Shown here in pieces: positions 27,701-53,306 of a DNA stretch of 64,000 nt. Origin of the DNA: Apostichopus japonicus. Taxonomy: Eukaryota; Echinodermata; Holothuroidea; Aspidochirotida; Stichopodidae. Below the pieces are notes generated by a model that was not told the DNA's origin, made no database searches, and saw nothing but the letters and a program-made list of their open reading frames with translations. The stretch lies in the NCBI RefSeq assembly GCF_037975245.1, contig NC_092569.1, positions 27,969,668 to 28,033,667 of the forward strand, written 5' to 3'. Made by a program: the position numbers and the translations under genes. Within the stretch, counting starts at the first letter, position 1, and the number at the start of each line of letters is the position of its first letter.

Positions 27701-30256
27701 TTATTATTTGTTTGGATTCTTGTTTGTGGTCTTTGTAATCCTGGTAGTCTCCTGTGCTCAGATATCTATCGTCATGGTCTATTTCCAGTTATGTGGAGAG
27801 GTGAGTCCATATTTACCTGTGCTACCTACACTGGACAAAACATTCTTTATCTTTTCTTTATGTACAAGTTGAACAACTTATTACCATACCAGGTATGAGA
27901 ATTTGTTCGTTACAGTGAACTGTACAATGCAATGGATGTGAAGAAGTTATGTCCCTGTAAGATGAGAATGCATATAGGTCAGAGAATTCAATTCGATGGA
28001 TGTGAAGAACGTATGTCCCCGCAAGAGACTGCTTATGTTAAAGTTTCCCATTAAACCATCTGTGTGTATTGCTAGGAAGATAGTGCCTTTAATTGCACAA
28101 GTGTGACCCAGGCTTTTCCTCTCAATTTGTTTATCAGCTTTGGAGTATCAATGGCCAGAAGAGAACCCCACCTGCTCCCCCTTTACAATGTGATTCATTT
28201 ATAATCTTTACTGTGTGTTAATAGCAGGGATGTTCTTTTCTAATTTTTAAAGAATAGTTTTGTCCACTAGAATCTACATTCAATAACTTGTTGATCACTT
28301 TATTTGCTTTTCGAGTGGTGAACATCTCATCCAAGCTTCTTTTCAGTTTAACAGTAACTATGTGTATGAAATCCTCTTATCCTTCCATATCCGGGGATGT
28401 GCCCACATTGGGCGGCCCCGCCCAGCACTAAAAATTACCGCCCAGCACTGTCTTAAAAATCGTGAATCCCGCCCAGCACTATTATCATCTAAAATCCTGA
28501 CATTTGTAACAATATATTCAACATAAATTTGGGCCACATGTATCCTCGTTTCCCCCCATTTGTCAAATTCACGTAAACACAGGTGCTGAGATATGGACTA
28601 GGCGTGGCTTTAATCTGCAGTATCACACTACACTAGCTCTGTATACGACTTCAAAAAATGAAAAATGTCACCCCTCCCCTTAGACCCCTCCCCCAGAACG
28701 GCAATCAGTATACCCGGCACTCAGGAAATCCTGGGCACATCCCTGCATATCAGTTGATATTTCTTTGCTCTTCTCCCTCCGTTACAGGACTACCATTGGT
28801 GGTGGCGTTCATTTATCGTGTCTGGAGGATCGGCATTCTACGTGCTTCTTTACTCCATCTTCTACTTCATGACTAAGGTTGGTACTCATCGCCGTTATTT
28901 AGTAACTCTCTCAATCGATGCTACCTGTATGCGGTAGTATGCATCAAGGTGGACACGAAATAAAACATTGAGGGCTTCAACACAACAACACAGGGATGTA
29001 TCTAGTACTGTGTAAAGGGAATGTTATGTTATGTGGTCACATAGAAGATCGTGATGTACATCTGACACGTTGTCCATCTGCAATATTGAAACATCCTATC
29101 ACAAGGCCCAATATGCAGACTTCCCTAATCGCACACATTCCATGTCTTTCCTTGTAGTAAAGTTCTGCAGTCAGGCAATGGTAGGTTTATTGAAATCTCG
29201 AGGGCAGCGGAGAGTCTGCCTGAGGGCTGCGTGTCGTTTGCCCTCCTGTGGTATATATGTGCAATGAGCAATGATAGGGATATTGAAATCTCGAGGGCAG
29301 CGGAGAGTCTGCCTGAGGGCTGCGTGTCGTTTGCCCTTCTGTGGTATATATGGCACCAACCCCGTGGAAGGTGTCTGGATGCTGGAAACTCCAAGCATAA
29401 ATGACATGAGGGGAAAATGCTTTACAAGAGATGTTCATAAATTATCTAGGCCATGATCTCATTGCAAAAAGTGACAAAAGGACAGTTTCTGTGCTGGTGG
29501 TCAGTTTAAGGCAAAGTTTGTAATTGTGTTGCTAATTTGTATTGATGGAATGTCTCGACCATCTGCTGTTTCCATGGAGATCATGGATCCATCGACATTC
29601 GATCCATGGAGAAGGTGACTGACTCGCGTCTTATTTGTAATCCCCTCAAATATTATATTGGGGTCACTCCTCTTTTGACTTCTCTGTTTTCCACAGACAT
29701 GCACCTGCACTGATACAAAGCAGTGCTTTACGTAGATGCACGTTAACATAATACTCTCTCGATACTGTTGTATCCTATAGATGGATACGTTATATGTATG
29801 TATGCATGTATGTATATTAGATCCTCCTGCAAGCAGAAACTCGCTAAGAAGCCTCATTGGCTTATCAAAGCCGCAATCTGACCAAAGTCAGTCTCTTACG
29901 TTCATATTTAACGTCCATGATTATGAATTGTCAATTGTCAACAACTCTGTAACTGGACGATATACATTAATCTGGGAGTGACTCGAACCGGGGACCTTAT
30001 GATTGAAAGGCACCGGCGGTAACCACTGAGTTAACACTCCAATGTCTCTCATAATGTCTCTCAATAATACTCTCATAATGCTGTTACTTTCTTCTTCTCC
30101 TTTCAGCTGGAGATAACTCAGTTTGTGCCTGCGCTGCTCTATTATGGATACACCCTCATGATGGTGTTCACGTTCTGGCTGTTGACCGGGACGATAGGAT
30201 TCTGCGCTGCCTATGTCTTCATCGTCACTATATACGGCGCAGTCAAAATAGACTAA
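795..30256 (+). CDS. TM9SF4: Transmembrane 9 superfamily member 4 (TM9SF4), 18 coding exons, complete
   Basis: Nonaspanin family protein of Golgi and endosomal membranes; relatives act in protein sorting, adhesion and phagocytosis. Exons: 795-797, 2484-2597, 3151-3300, 5919-6031, 14566-14668, 15203-15261, 16969-17099, 18124-18273, 19639-19709, 20311-20443, 21621-21702, 22366-22441, 23397-23576, 24530-24609, 26268-26331, 27681-27800, 28788-28877, 30107-30256. Every junction has AG/GT borders and compatible phase. The sum is 1869 nt, or 622 residues, against about 640 in human TM9SF4. Residues 1-19 form a signal peptide, followed by [10 protein letters not shown]. The luminal domain runs to about residue 258 and includes [14 protein letters not shown] and [14 protein letters not shown]. 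The first membrane segment is about 261-281. The cytosolic loop carries [15 protein letters not shown] (306-320). Eight further hydrophobic segments follow, with [16 protein letters not shown]-like and [10 protein letters not shown] blocks. The C-terminal KID fits the family KxD/E COPI-binding retention signal. The fit is to TM9SF4 rather than TM9SF2 by the luminal motifs and the KID ending. A 3' UTR follows 30256. Confidence 0.96.
798..2483 (+). other. TM9SF4 intron 1
   Basis: Between the ATG-only exon and exon 2. It is rich in TAGGCCT/AGGCCTA words (about 850-1470 and again near 1970). No exon or transposon boundary was recognised. Confidence 0.6.
4156..4957. mobile_element. TTAA-flanked DNA transposon (MITE-like) with internal duplication
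   Basis: The left end reads TTAAAGCAGCATTTTGCG and the right end CGCAAAATGCTGCTTTAA, an exact 18-bp inverted pair including TTAA, the target used by piggyBac-type transposases. The interior has two diverged copies of a block of about 150 bp (about 4160-4320 and 4403-4560), sharing CAAGTTT, AAAACAGCAAA and GCGTTAATT words. The 73-residue open frame inside has no transposase signature, so this is a non-autonomous copy. It lies in TM9SF4 intron 3. Confidence 0.75.
6632..6671. repeat. Pyrimidine microsatellite, 10-bp unit TTTTTTCTTC
   Basis: Four consecutive copies in TM9SF4 intron 4. This polypyrimidine tract explains the lysine-rich short frame on the opposite strand. Confidence 0.85.
7073..7780 (+). 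mobile_element. Degraded LINE 3' end with 97-bp tandem repeats
   Basis: An open frame ending at 7429 has a C-terminal pattern ([17 protein letters not shown] then RAAIY) like the last residues of non-LTR reverse transcriptases. It is followed by three copies of a 97-bp unit (starting near 7437, 7534 and 7631). The stretch closes with repeated ATGAAATGAA at about 7763-7776, like a LINE tail. No catalytic motif is present. The family is uncertain and the call rests on pattern only. Confidence 0.4.
7437..7727. repeat. Three tandem copies of a 97-bp unit
   Basis: Each unit contains AATTGTTTCA, TAGTTCTAGTAATGTA and AACGCTTTCTTG words, and the copies differ at only a few positions. In TM9SF4 intron 4. 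Confidence 0.9.
8690..9330 (-). mobile_element. Degraded LINE 3' end, minus strand
   Basis: Read on the - strand, a frame with [20 protein letters not shown] and then [13 protein letters not shown] matches the C-terminal tail pattern of non-LTR reverse transcriptases, in which the usual text is near SF.V.A...WN.LP...K.A.SL..FK. The 3' tail follows with GAGGCCTCGG-like and GAGATTAGCTTTTCGCTAAC text and A-rich sequence. No reverse transcriptase catalytic core is present, so it is 5'-truncated and mutated. Confidence 0.55.
9776..9799. repeat. Perfect 24-bp palindrome
   Basis: Self-complementary around the centre GTA/TAC (half-site ACTAAGTCTGTA). It lies just upstream of the 79-bp satellite, whose units also carry CTGTACAGTA words. 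Confidence 0.8.
10021..11428. repeat. Minisatellite, 79-bp unit, about 18 copies
   Basis: Each unit carries GTACAGTATATAGAGTACAG, ACTGGCTCTTACAGTCA, TTCATCAACATGC and CTTCACAAACT. Units differ at a few recurrent sites (CCTACCTT/CATTCCTT/CATACCAT; AGTTTCAG/ATTTTCAA). Some blocks of neighbouring units recur in the same order, suggesting multi-unit duplication. The unit is not a multiple of 3, so the short frames across it are not coding. Located in TM9SF4 intron 4. Confidence 0.97.
13300..13705. repeat. Minisatellite, about 53-bp unit, about 7-8 imperfect copies
   Basis: The unit carries CTACTTGTACTCATACCCAT, GCTGTTGTACT and CATACCAAGGAGAATTCTAC. All three + frames are open across much of it because the unit lacks stop codons in any phase and is not a multiple of 3. 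The open frames of 99-146 residues are therefore artefacts. Confidence 0.92.
15340..15500. repeat. Local duplication with a triplicated ATAGAGATTATCT core
   Basis: CAGCAAGCTGCAA..GCCCCTGCAG..AGGTTGATTCAATAT occurs twice, flanking three short copies of AATAGAGATTATCT. Located in TM9SF4 intron 6, 80 bases after exon 6. Confidence 0.8.
16631..16918. repeat. Minisatellite, 30-bp unit, about 9.6 copies
   Basis: Unit AAGTACTGTTGATACTAACA plus CACAAATAGT. It ends about 50 bases before the acceptor of TM9SF4 exon 7 (16969), so it occupies the likely branch-point zone. Because 30 is a multiple of 3, the minus strand reads as a ten-residue peptide repeat; I see no reason to think it is translated. Confidence 0.95.
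20140..20190 (+). repeat. Possible retroelement end motif
   Basis: GAAGAAGACTCCTGCTAGGA followed by TCGAAACGTCAGGCC resembles a short phrase seen at the ends of repetitive elements in many animal genomes. No adjoining coding region was recognised. Located in TM9SF4 intron 9. Confidence 0.25.
22807..23171 (+). mobile_element. TTAA-flanked MITE, copy 1
   Basis: Starts TTAAAGGCATTGAAGACTCG and ends CGAGTCTTCACACCCTTTAA, near-perfect inverted ends with TTAA at both borders, as in piggyBac-type elements. A second copy at 57916-58288 has the same length class and orientation. No transposase frame. Located in TM9SF4 intron 12. Confidence 0.88.
23286..23304. repeat. (CA)n microsatellite
   Basis: Short CA dinucleotide run about 95 bases before TM9SF4 exon 13. 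Confidence 0.9.
23690..23780 (+). mobile_element. Possible 3' tail of a LINE or SINE
   Basis: The sequence TAAGCCCTCAGAAACTG followed by GTGCTACATAAATGTTTTCT and ATTATTATT resembles the common 3' tail of animal non-LTR elements ending in a short microsatellite. No body was identified. Confidence 0.35.
23862..24320 (+). mobile_element. 5'-truncated LINE with a 5' hairpin
   Basis: The frame 23933-24229 reads as the C-terminal part of a non-LTR reverse transcriptase [40 protein letters not shown], then [18 protein letters not shown] and a stop. The 3' UTR ends in repeated TTTACTTTAC. At the 5' end, 23862-23893 is an exact inverted copy of 23909-23940, separated by 15 bases. Catalytic motifs are absent. 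Located in TM9SF4 intron 13, same strand as the gene. Confidence 0.75.
25040..25412. repeat. TACTGTACAGTA-rich minisatellite with a 45-bp unit
   Basis: Simple TACTGTACTT text becomes a 45-bp unit (ACTCTATTGTACTTTACTGT..TACTTTAATG..) repeated several times from about 25170. Units are multiples of 3 and largely self-complementary, so both strands show long Tyr/Cys/Leu or Tyr/Ser/Thr/Val frames that are not genes. Located in TM9SF4 intron 14. Confidence 0.93.
27046..27330. repeat. Tandem array of TCCTATGGRTATT-like words
   Basis: About 18-20 imperfect units of roughly 14-16 bases in TM9SF4 intron 15. The open frame rich in ISYGYFLW text is a translation of the repeat. Confidence 0.9.
27455..27562. 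repeat. 53-bp tandem duplication
   Basis: AATAATCAAATAAAATGCTC followed by ATGTGTCAGTATTTGAAAGG occurs twice in direct succession, about 53 bases apart, just before TM9SF4 exon 16. Confidence 0.85.
28392..28746. mobile_element. Non-autonomous DNA transposon with GGGATGTGCCCA ends
   Basis: Inverted ends CGGGGATGTGCCCA and TGGGCACATCCCTG are flanked directly by CATATC on both sides. The interior has three CCGCCCAGCACT words and CCCCTCCCCTTAGACCCCTC, a phrase also present in the hAT-type element at 38049. The 6-bp flanking repeat is shorter than the usual 8 bp for hAT, so the superfamily is uncertain. It ends 41 bases before TM9SF4 exon 17. Confidence 0.72.
29191..29355. repeat. 93-bp tandem duplication
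   Basis: TGAAATCTCGAGGGCAGCGG plus AGAGTCTGCCTGAGGGCTGC occurs at 29191 and again at 29284. Three minus-strand frames are open through both copies, but this only reflects the duplication. Located in TM9SF4 intron 17. Confidence 0.88.
29785..30042 (-). mobile_element. tRNA-derived SINE, family A, copy 1
   Basis: Read on the - strand the head has an A-box-like TTAACTCAGTGGTTACCGCC and a B box GGTTCGAGTC, then a body of about 170 bp, ending in a (CATA)n-type tail at 29785-29820. A second copy lies at 45648-45862. It ends about 65 bases before the last TM9SF4 exon, in antisense. Confidence 0.85.
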
Positions 30257-33200
30257 TGAAAAGACTGGAAAGTAACTTCCAACCTGTTTCTCTCACCCCA
30301 TCATATTACTTCATGAACACAACAAGTCCTCTAGATGGCTCACATCCTGGAAGCTATCCTACTTACCTACCTTCGCGGTGACAATACAAGCTCTTTCGAC
30401 CTTGACTCCGGTCCAGGCGAGTAGATGGACTACGGTACAAGGTATAATACATAATCCCTCACCACAGGATGTGTGAACACAAAGACCAATATCATATACA
30501 GCAAAACACTCGTGGAGGATATGTCTATTGGATTCGTCATGTGTCGACCTGCTTCAATGAGCTCGGCTCCTCGTTCTTCTTTTCTGTTTTAAATGTATTG
30601 TTTTGTACCGTTATTTCTTCGACATTTGGAAGGTCAGACAGGTTAGTTATTTCTTTATCATTATTTCTTACTTACGTACTTTCTTTCTTTCTTCAGTCAC
30701 AGCTACAACACTTGATTGATCTATTTATCATAAGTTTTATCTTAATCGGTCACCAAGGGTGTCTCTCGTCAGCATTAAGTATATATTCAGTCAAATACCG
30801 GAGATGTACATGGCCTCGTTGCATTCGCTAACATAAAGCTACGATACAGAACTCTGTATGATGTAGGTTGGCAGCCTGTCCACCATTGTATTAGACAACG
30901 TCGCAGAGCCCATGCCTCCATCTCAGAAGCAGTTAGTTTCAGTTTCCACTTAATTTACTTCACCTGTGACAGAGTCACTCCAATTTACTAGTGCTGTGGT
31001 TCAAATACAAACTCCGTGAATAGTGTCGGCCTGTCACCCAGAGGTGATAGTAAGCCAGTAATTAATTCTCTTGAATGGTAAATGGACAAAAACAAACAGT
31101 TTTAGCCTATATTATAATATGCTAAGCAAGGGATAGGCTAGGTACCATCTTGTATGAAAGTGTAGCAAGTCTATGGGTAGCGTTACCGTTCGTTTTGAAG
31201 AATTAAAGCGCATCCACAGATCCAAAGACTTACGTTATGGTCACAGCTCCCTCGCTGTGGCATCAGTGCAAATGCAATATCCCTATCATAGTTCGGAGCA
31301 CATTTGAGGACTGGAGAGATCATTCTGCCAGTGCAACCAGATGTGCCCGTAAGGTGTGCCCGTAGATGTGTGCCCGTAGATGTCCTCATATGAGGCTGAA
31401 GAGGAAATGAATGGATCTTTAGAGATACATCAAGGTGACAATTTATGAATATGTATTAGCTCTTTTTCTGTACTATAGATTTATTTATAAGTTAAAGGAG
31501 CCAGTTAAGTGAGAAATGTTAACAGTTGTACATATTTCTTTCTGTTTTATACACTGATAAGTATATATAAGTGTTCTCTGTGATGCAATCTGACAAGCAA
31601 ATTGACAGTCCATTGCTTCATCAGTGTTCGTATACAAAGAATATGCAGGTTTCCTTGGTGTGAACTGCTACCAAAAAAAGAAGATATTTTACATATCACT
31701 TGGAAGGCAGGATTAATTTGATGGCCAGGATTGTATTTTCAAATTAGTCTACACCTCCAGCAGGTCCCTTTGCAGTGACATTATGTTTCTGATCTCTTTA
31801 AGGGTAATAGGGTATTGAAAATAACTGTTGTAAACTGCTGACACAAATACAGACAATTGGCAAGTTGAACGTCCTTATGTTGTGACTCGATGAGAAAGGT
31901 TACGTCTGTAAACAATTCAAGGTTTTTGAGGCCAACCTCCAGATTTTCTGTCAAATAATAATGTTTTTGTTCGGTAACAAAGTTGTACTCTCTCATTAAG
32001 GAATTCAATATGTAGATGAATTTTCTGGGTCTAGCAGAAAACATTGATTTTGCAAACGACAAAAACCTGTCTCACTGCAGAAGTCTTTGCCAAATGAAGT
32101 AGGGACAACTTGGTTGATTTTTTAGCTTACAGTTGTGTGAAGCAGATAGCAATAATTACGCATGGTAAATGTTTGTTCGATCCGATAGCAGATTCTAAAA
32201 CGCCTTTGTCTGACATGATACAAAGTGATTTGGTTTAGTCTGAGTGTAGTCAATATTTTACTTTTTTTTAAACAAAGCTATGGAGTATTACTCTCAGTAA
32301 AATAACAATGAGCAAACCAAGATAACCTGTCATGCAGTCACAAAATGAATTTATATGATGATAAATATTATACGATGATAAAAGTCTCTCGCTCAGACTC
32401 TTTGGTATGATTGTAATATCTGAATTAGGCTTGCATGCAGTAACATTTCAAGCCATGAGATAACTTGAGTAAAGAACAACTTTAATTTATCAGCAGTTGG
32501 ATGATTCTGTCTGTGAAGCATGTCAAACAAATGTTAACAGCAATGTCAGTGAATTTGTGGGTTGGGGGGGGGATCCTAACATGGTATTTTTATGTAATTT
32601 TTGAATAAATTGATGTATTCTGACCTGCCCAAATGTGTTGGCAATTGTTAGCAATTTGTTTAAAAGAGTGTCTCTTCCTTCGCTTGTGTTGTTATTAGAC
32701 CTTTCTGCCATATTTTTTCAAGAGGTGATTTTTTCGGGGGGTGGGGAGGGGGGGCTGTTATTATAATGTAATAACTGCATGGGAACTCTGATGTGCTTGT
32801 TTTGGAAGATGAATGCGAACAGCATCGCATGATTCCAAAGGAGGTCAACGTCGAGCATGTGTTTGTAAACCCATTAAAACCAAACAATGTCGATAGTGTA
32901 CTGTACAGGATTTATGCATGTGTCGGTCAATACTTGTTGCTTATCTTCAATCGACATCCTCAGCTCTGTTTGTTGGCAGTATATTACTTTGAGAAGGTCT
33001 TCAAAAATCCATCTGATCGTCCTTTAACCATTTTCCAAAAAAAAAATGGCTTGAATAAGAGAATTTGGAAATTGGGGAGGGAATGGTGGTGGGGTGTAGA
33101 GAGAGACATAATTTGCTAAATATGCAAGCAGAGATTAATATCAGCTATTGACTATTTTGCCATTTGCAAAAGGTTTATGCCTCAGCTGCTTGGCATTTCA

Positions 33201-36200
33201 ATAACTGCATCCAGAATGATTTATTTCCATTAGTAGCATCTGTTAAACAGTCTATGACAATTCATGAAAAAAAAGGCCTAATATTTCAATAAGGGGTAAA
33301 TTTTCATACTTTTTGAAGAGTTGTTTAGGCTTGAAATAATATTGGTACACAGTTAATAATTCATCTTCTTAGATATTCTACCCATTTTTTTTTTTTTTTT
33401 TTGATCTGACTTAATTTTCTATTCCATCCACTGGGATGGTCCATCATAGATTAAGATTCTATTGCTCTGTTCGTTTTATTCTGAGGTGCAAGTTAAAGAA
33501 ACTCAACTTTTATGGAAATTTTGTCAGAGACAGTCTGCAGTTAAGATGTGAAAAGTGATCTAGTTGTAGCTGTAATTTAATATGCTTAGGAGAGATAGAG
33601 AGAGGGAGCTATTTGTGGGTAAACTTATAAGTAAATATAACTTTCATATCAATCTTTTATTTGGTTTCTGCATTTTTCTTTTTTCACACTTTAAATTTTG
33701 TTTTCATTTCAACTACAGCTATAAATTTAAAATGTGAGATTAAAATTCGCCTTTTGTAAAAGTAAGGATGAAATTGTTGTTATTAGTTTCCAAAACTTGT
33801 AAAAATTCAAATGTCGTTTCCCCCTGTGAGTTTCCATCCGCTGCCAGTTTAGTATAATAGTTTGCTCTTGAGTTTGCGTCTTCACAAACTTCTTGCTGGT
33901 GACCCGGTATGTTTCCTAGGGTAGTGGTGCAAACCCCAAAATTTTCTAAATTCTTAAAGTCACCTGATATATACTGATCAGTGCTTAGTTAAATACATAA
34001 CCTGTTAGTAGTCTTCTTCAGGGAATCCCTCACTTTGGAAAGTGATTTCTGAGGTTCTCGGCAGTGTTTGATCTCTGCTGATTCAGCCCCTGAGCGTACA
34101 ACACCGCTTTTAGTCATCAAAAGTTGTGACCACATCCAATTGTAGTCAATGTCTTGCTGGTTATCTGCTGACTTGAACTGAAAAACGCAAAGTATCATTT
34201 TTGTGTTAACAACGTTAGGTAATTATTTACCCAGGCACTTGACTTTGATTTACTAATGGGCCAGCCACTGGCTGTGACTTTACTCCTACAAGTGGGTGAG
34301 CGTGGTGGGTTATAAGTGGGTTGGATTGTAACAATAACCACAATGCTCACAAAGCTGGGAGGTTAGAGGAGGTCGATGTTATAGTCTATATGGCATGGTG
34401 CTGTATAAGTGTCATAGGAATGAAATAGTTTTGGTGCTAGGGTCTGTCTTGTTGATCACGTTTTTCACCCTCTTGATTATTGAATTTACTACTTATGGTC
34501 CTAGTACCATTACAATAACTTGTAGAAATTTAGCGTTCATAAACTTTGTAAAAGTGAAAGTGGTACCATGGGAAGAAAATGGCAGATTGAAAAGTGTGAT
34601 AATGAGCCATCCACTAGATTGATGTGTTAAGGTTTTAAATGCCTTTTTCCTCTCTCTCTCTTTTTTTTTAATTTTTCATTTCATTTGTACTATATTATAA
34701 GAAAATAGTTATTTTTTTTAAGGTTCTGGTCTATTTTGAAGTAAACTCTTGGTAGGGAGTGGAGATGTGTTTGTTGGTATTTTCACCTTATTTCATTTCA
34801 ACATATTTAGACAGCTTATTTTTTTAAACAGATGAATGTTACAAGTAACTAGTGATTTATGAGTCAATTCTGTTATATCGAAAACTTACTCTTTTTTTTC
34901 TGGCACCAAATCTGTAAGTATCAATCACAAGGAAAAAAAATCAATTCGAATTTTTTTCCAAAAAAAAAGGTAAAAGGTTAGTGAAACTAGACTTCTTTGT
35001 TATGTAATGAAAGGTAAGCCCCAAACGTTACCCAAACCCTCACATAGATGAGGAGTCAGCTGGTATGCTCAAGGGGCGGGGGGGGGGGGGGCGGGGAGGG
35101 GTTGGTGGGGAGAAAAATCTATAAAGAAGAGATTGAAAAACCTGCCTTTGTTGTCGTGTTTTGATGTTAGCAATGTTTTGAAGATATTCATGAAAAAATG
35201 TTTGTAAAATAACAATAATTTGGATTAATATTATTCAGTTCTTACGGTGGAGGTTAACGTTCCTATGCTAGAGATTTAGAATAGATAATATAATGTTCCA
35301 GTCAAAGTATATTGCACGTCACTCGATGATCGTTTAAGTGAAACAGCAGGGTTCGCCAGATACAATCAAACGTACAGTCCGCTGTATATAAAGTGTGATA
35401 TCTGAAACGCTGAATCGATTCCCCTTTGAAAAGCGGTCATTTTTTTACTATGCATTCCGCCAAAAAATGTTCAAGGGCGCTTTCCTTGGAGGGGAAATAA
35501 CACGATGAATGAATATTTAATTGTAAATATATGATTTCATTGATAGAGAAGAAAACGTGTTTGTGTTTCAATTTTGGAAAAAATGACGGAATATTAAATC
35601 ATTGAAAGGAGATAACTAGGCTTTCACTTTTTTTTTTCAATAACTTCTTTTTAATCTTTACTGTCGCGATAACTATTAATTGAAAGGAATTGGCATATTT
35701 TGCGGGTTTGCTGCGTCGGGAGGTCTTGTTATGTTTATGAATATTCATAATTCGATTGTACAGTATGACGTCATGTGATGATGCCTGAATCCGTCAATAA
35801 AGGTCGCCAAACATTTGTGCTTTTGTCTCTCCTGTACCTCTTTTATTTTTAAAATAAATCACGTAGAAACAAAAGAGCCTGCTTTTACCTTTATCGTATG
35901 GAATGATAATGGAGTGTCTTCATGGCTTCTCCCAGTATTCAATATATTATGGCTTCTGACTGGCCCTAGCAAAGAAATGGCTATATAGGGAACTCCTCCC
36001 CCTCCCCTCCCCCCCTCTTCCCCCTCCCCGCCAAACGTGTTCACCTTGGAAACATTAGATCCATCAAGAAAAGAAGTGGTCTAACTACTCCCCTGTGAAG
36101 ATCCATCTACAACTATATATTATGTTAGCAATTTAGAAAGTTCTGCCTATCGGCCATACTCAACATCATTCAATCGTGCACATCATTCCACCACTGCTCA

Positions 36201-37562
36201 ACTACTTATAGCTGAGTGTGTGTGTGATATATTGCCGCTGGTATACTATCGTCCTGCGGGATTTTATAAAGGACAGGTGTGGTGCTTGGATCGTTGAAGC
36301 CGACTCCCCAATCTGGAGGGTCTAGGAGAAACCACCCACCCACCACCCTCCCTCCCCCCCCCCCCCCAGGTCATAACTTAGTATTTGCTGGAGGTTGAAA
36401 GAGGGTTTCCGCCCCCTCGATCATCGACTATAAAGGCCTACCTGATCGTACGATGAAAATTATCCTCAAAATTAATAGCAAATCTTGTTTTGATCGACTA
36501 ATTCATTGTCACAATTAAAGACTTGAAAAAAATTGAACACATACACAAATGATGACGGTGTTATGGAGATTCAATATTTATATATACATGCTTAGCTTTA
36601 CTATATTATTATCTATTAATTATTTTTTATTTATTAATTTATTATCTATTTAATTGAACAATGTGTGTTCGTCTGTACACAGGAATAGATTTCATTCCAC
36701 GCCATCATTGTCTAACCGGAAAATAACAATTTGCCAGAAATATATATGTACATTTGTGAACAGAAAGTGTTATAATTGTCAGAGAAGTAGCTAGATTATT
36801 ATGCAAACTTGCATTTTGTACCATTCATTTCGAGTCGAAAGTAGTAATCGCATATCTTACAGCAACGGTTTATCTTGTAGATTCAACCCTGGTCTTACTT
36901 AGTTCACAAATTGGAAATTCATTGCATCACTTGTTATAAAGTTGGTGGCGGGGGGGGGGGGGGGGGGGCAGAAACAAACGCCTCCCACTCCATTCCTTTC
37001 CATATGTTTTTGAACTAGAAAAATAATTGAATCGGCGCTACATGTTCAATCCAGATTGACTGTTAACAAGCCCCGAGATCCAGGACTAAATAAATACACT
37101 GCGATATTAAATATTAATTCATGCATAATATCGATACATTTATACCAAGTTGCTTTGTTGGAAAACTACATTATCCAACTTGCAGAGGGTTCTTATAATA
37201 CTGTTATTATTAATTGTTACTATTATTAATATATATATATATTATTTAATATTTTTTTTCATATTTTTCCCAATTGCAACTAAGAGACCTTTCAGTGTAT
37301 TGTTACAACGTTAAATGCTGACTGTCAAACAAAAACAACAACAACAATTCAATTTTACAACCACCCTCCTGTTATGAGACGTTGTAAGACTTCTCAATGT
37401 CCGATGAAATTGATCAGTTTTAACAATTCTTCATGTGCTAAACTTTTCGAAGCAACGCTTATGTCCTTTGAGTGTATCGATGGCTCATTAGATATTCTTA
37501 CCAACGATTCAAGTTGCTGTTTAGCTATGGATTAATCGACTGGTCACTATTTATCTCCGATA
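30257..37562. other. Convergent 3' ends of TM9SF4 and the P450, plus intergenic DNA
   Basis: No further exon was recognised. Candidate + strand poly(A) signals for TM9SF4 include AATAAA at 32604-32609 and 35796-35801; the latter is followed by TGT-rich sequence. Candidate minus-strand signals for the P450 are at 36626-36631 and 36638-36643. The region is AT-rich with poly-T runs (33386-33403) and long G or C tracts (35079-35092, 36350-36367, 36951-36968). The ORFs here have no family resemblance. Confidence 0.6.
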
Positions 37563-53256
<15,694 letters not shown>

Positions 53257-53298
53257 CAAAACCTCGAAATTGAAAGCCAAACGAATGAGAACTACGCT

Positions 53299-53306
53299 CT
53301 TTTATA
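53299..53306 (-). promoter_or_regulatory. TATA box of the P450 gene
   Basis: TATAAAAG on the - strand, 43 bases upstream of ATG 53256. A transcription start 25-30 bases downstream would fall near 53270-53280, leaving a 5' UTR of about 15-25 bases. This decides the start: the open frame extends further only through a TTG at 53280, which would lie at the transcript's very edge. Confidence 0.65.

Noticed and set aside
29125-29438. Three minus-strand frames with repeated [14 protein letters not shown] text
   Set aside because: A 93-bp tandem duplication makes the text repeat; no homology or splice signals were recognised.
31781-32062. 93-residue minus-strand frame, considered as a P450 exon
   Set aside because: No P450 motif, wrong position relative to the haem exon, and the true last exon was found at 37563-37724.
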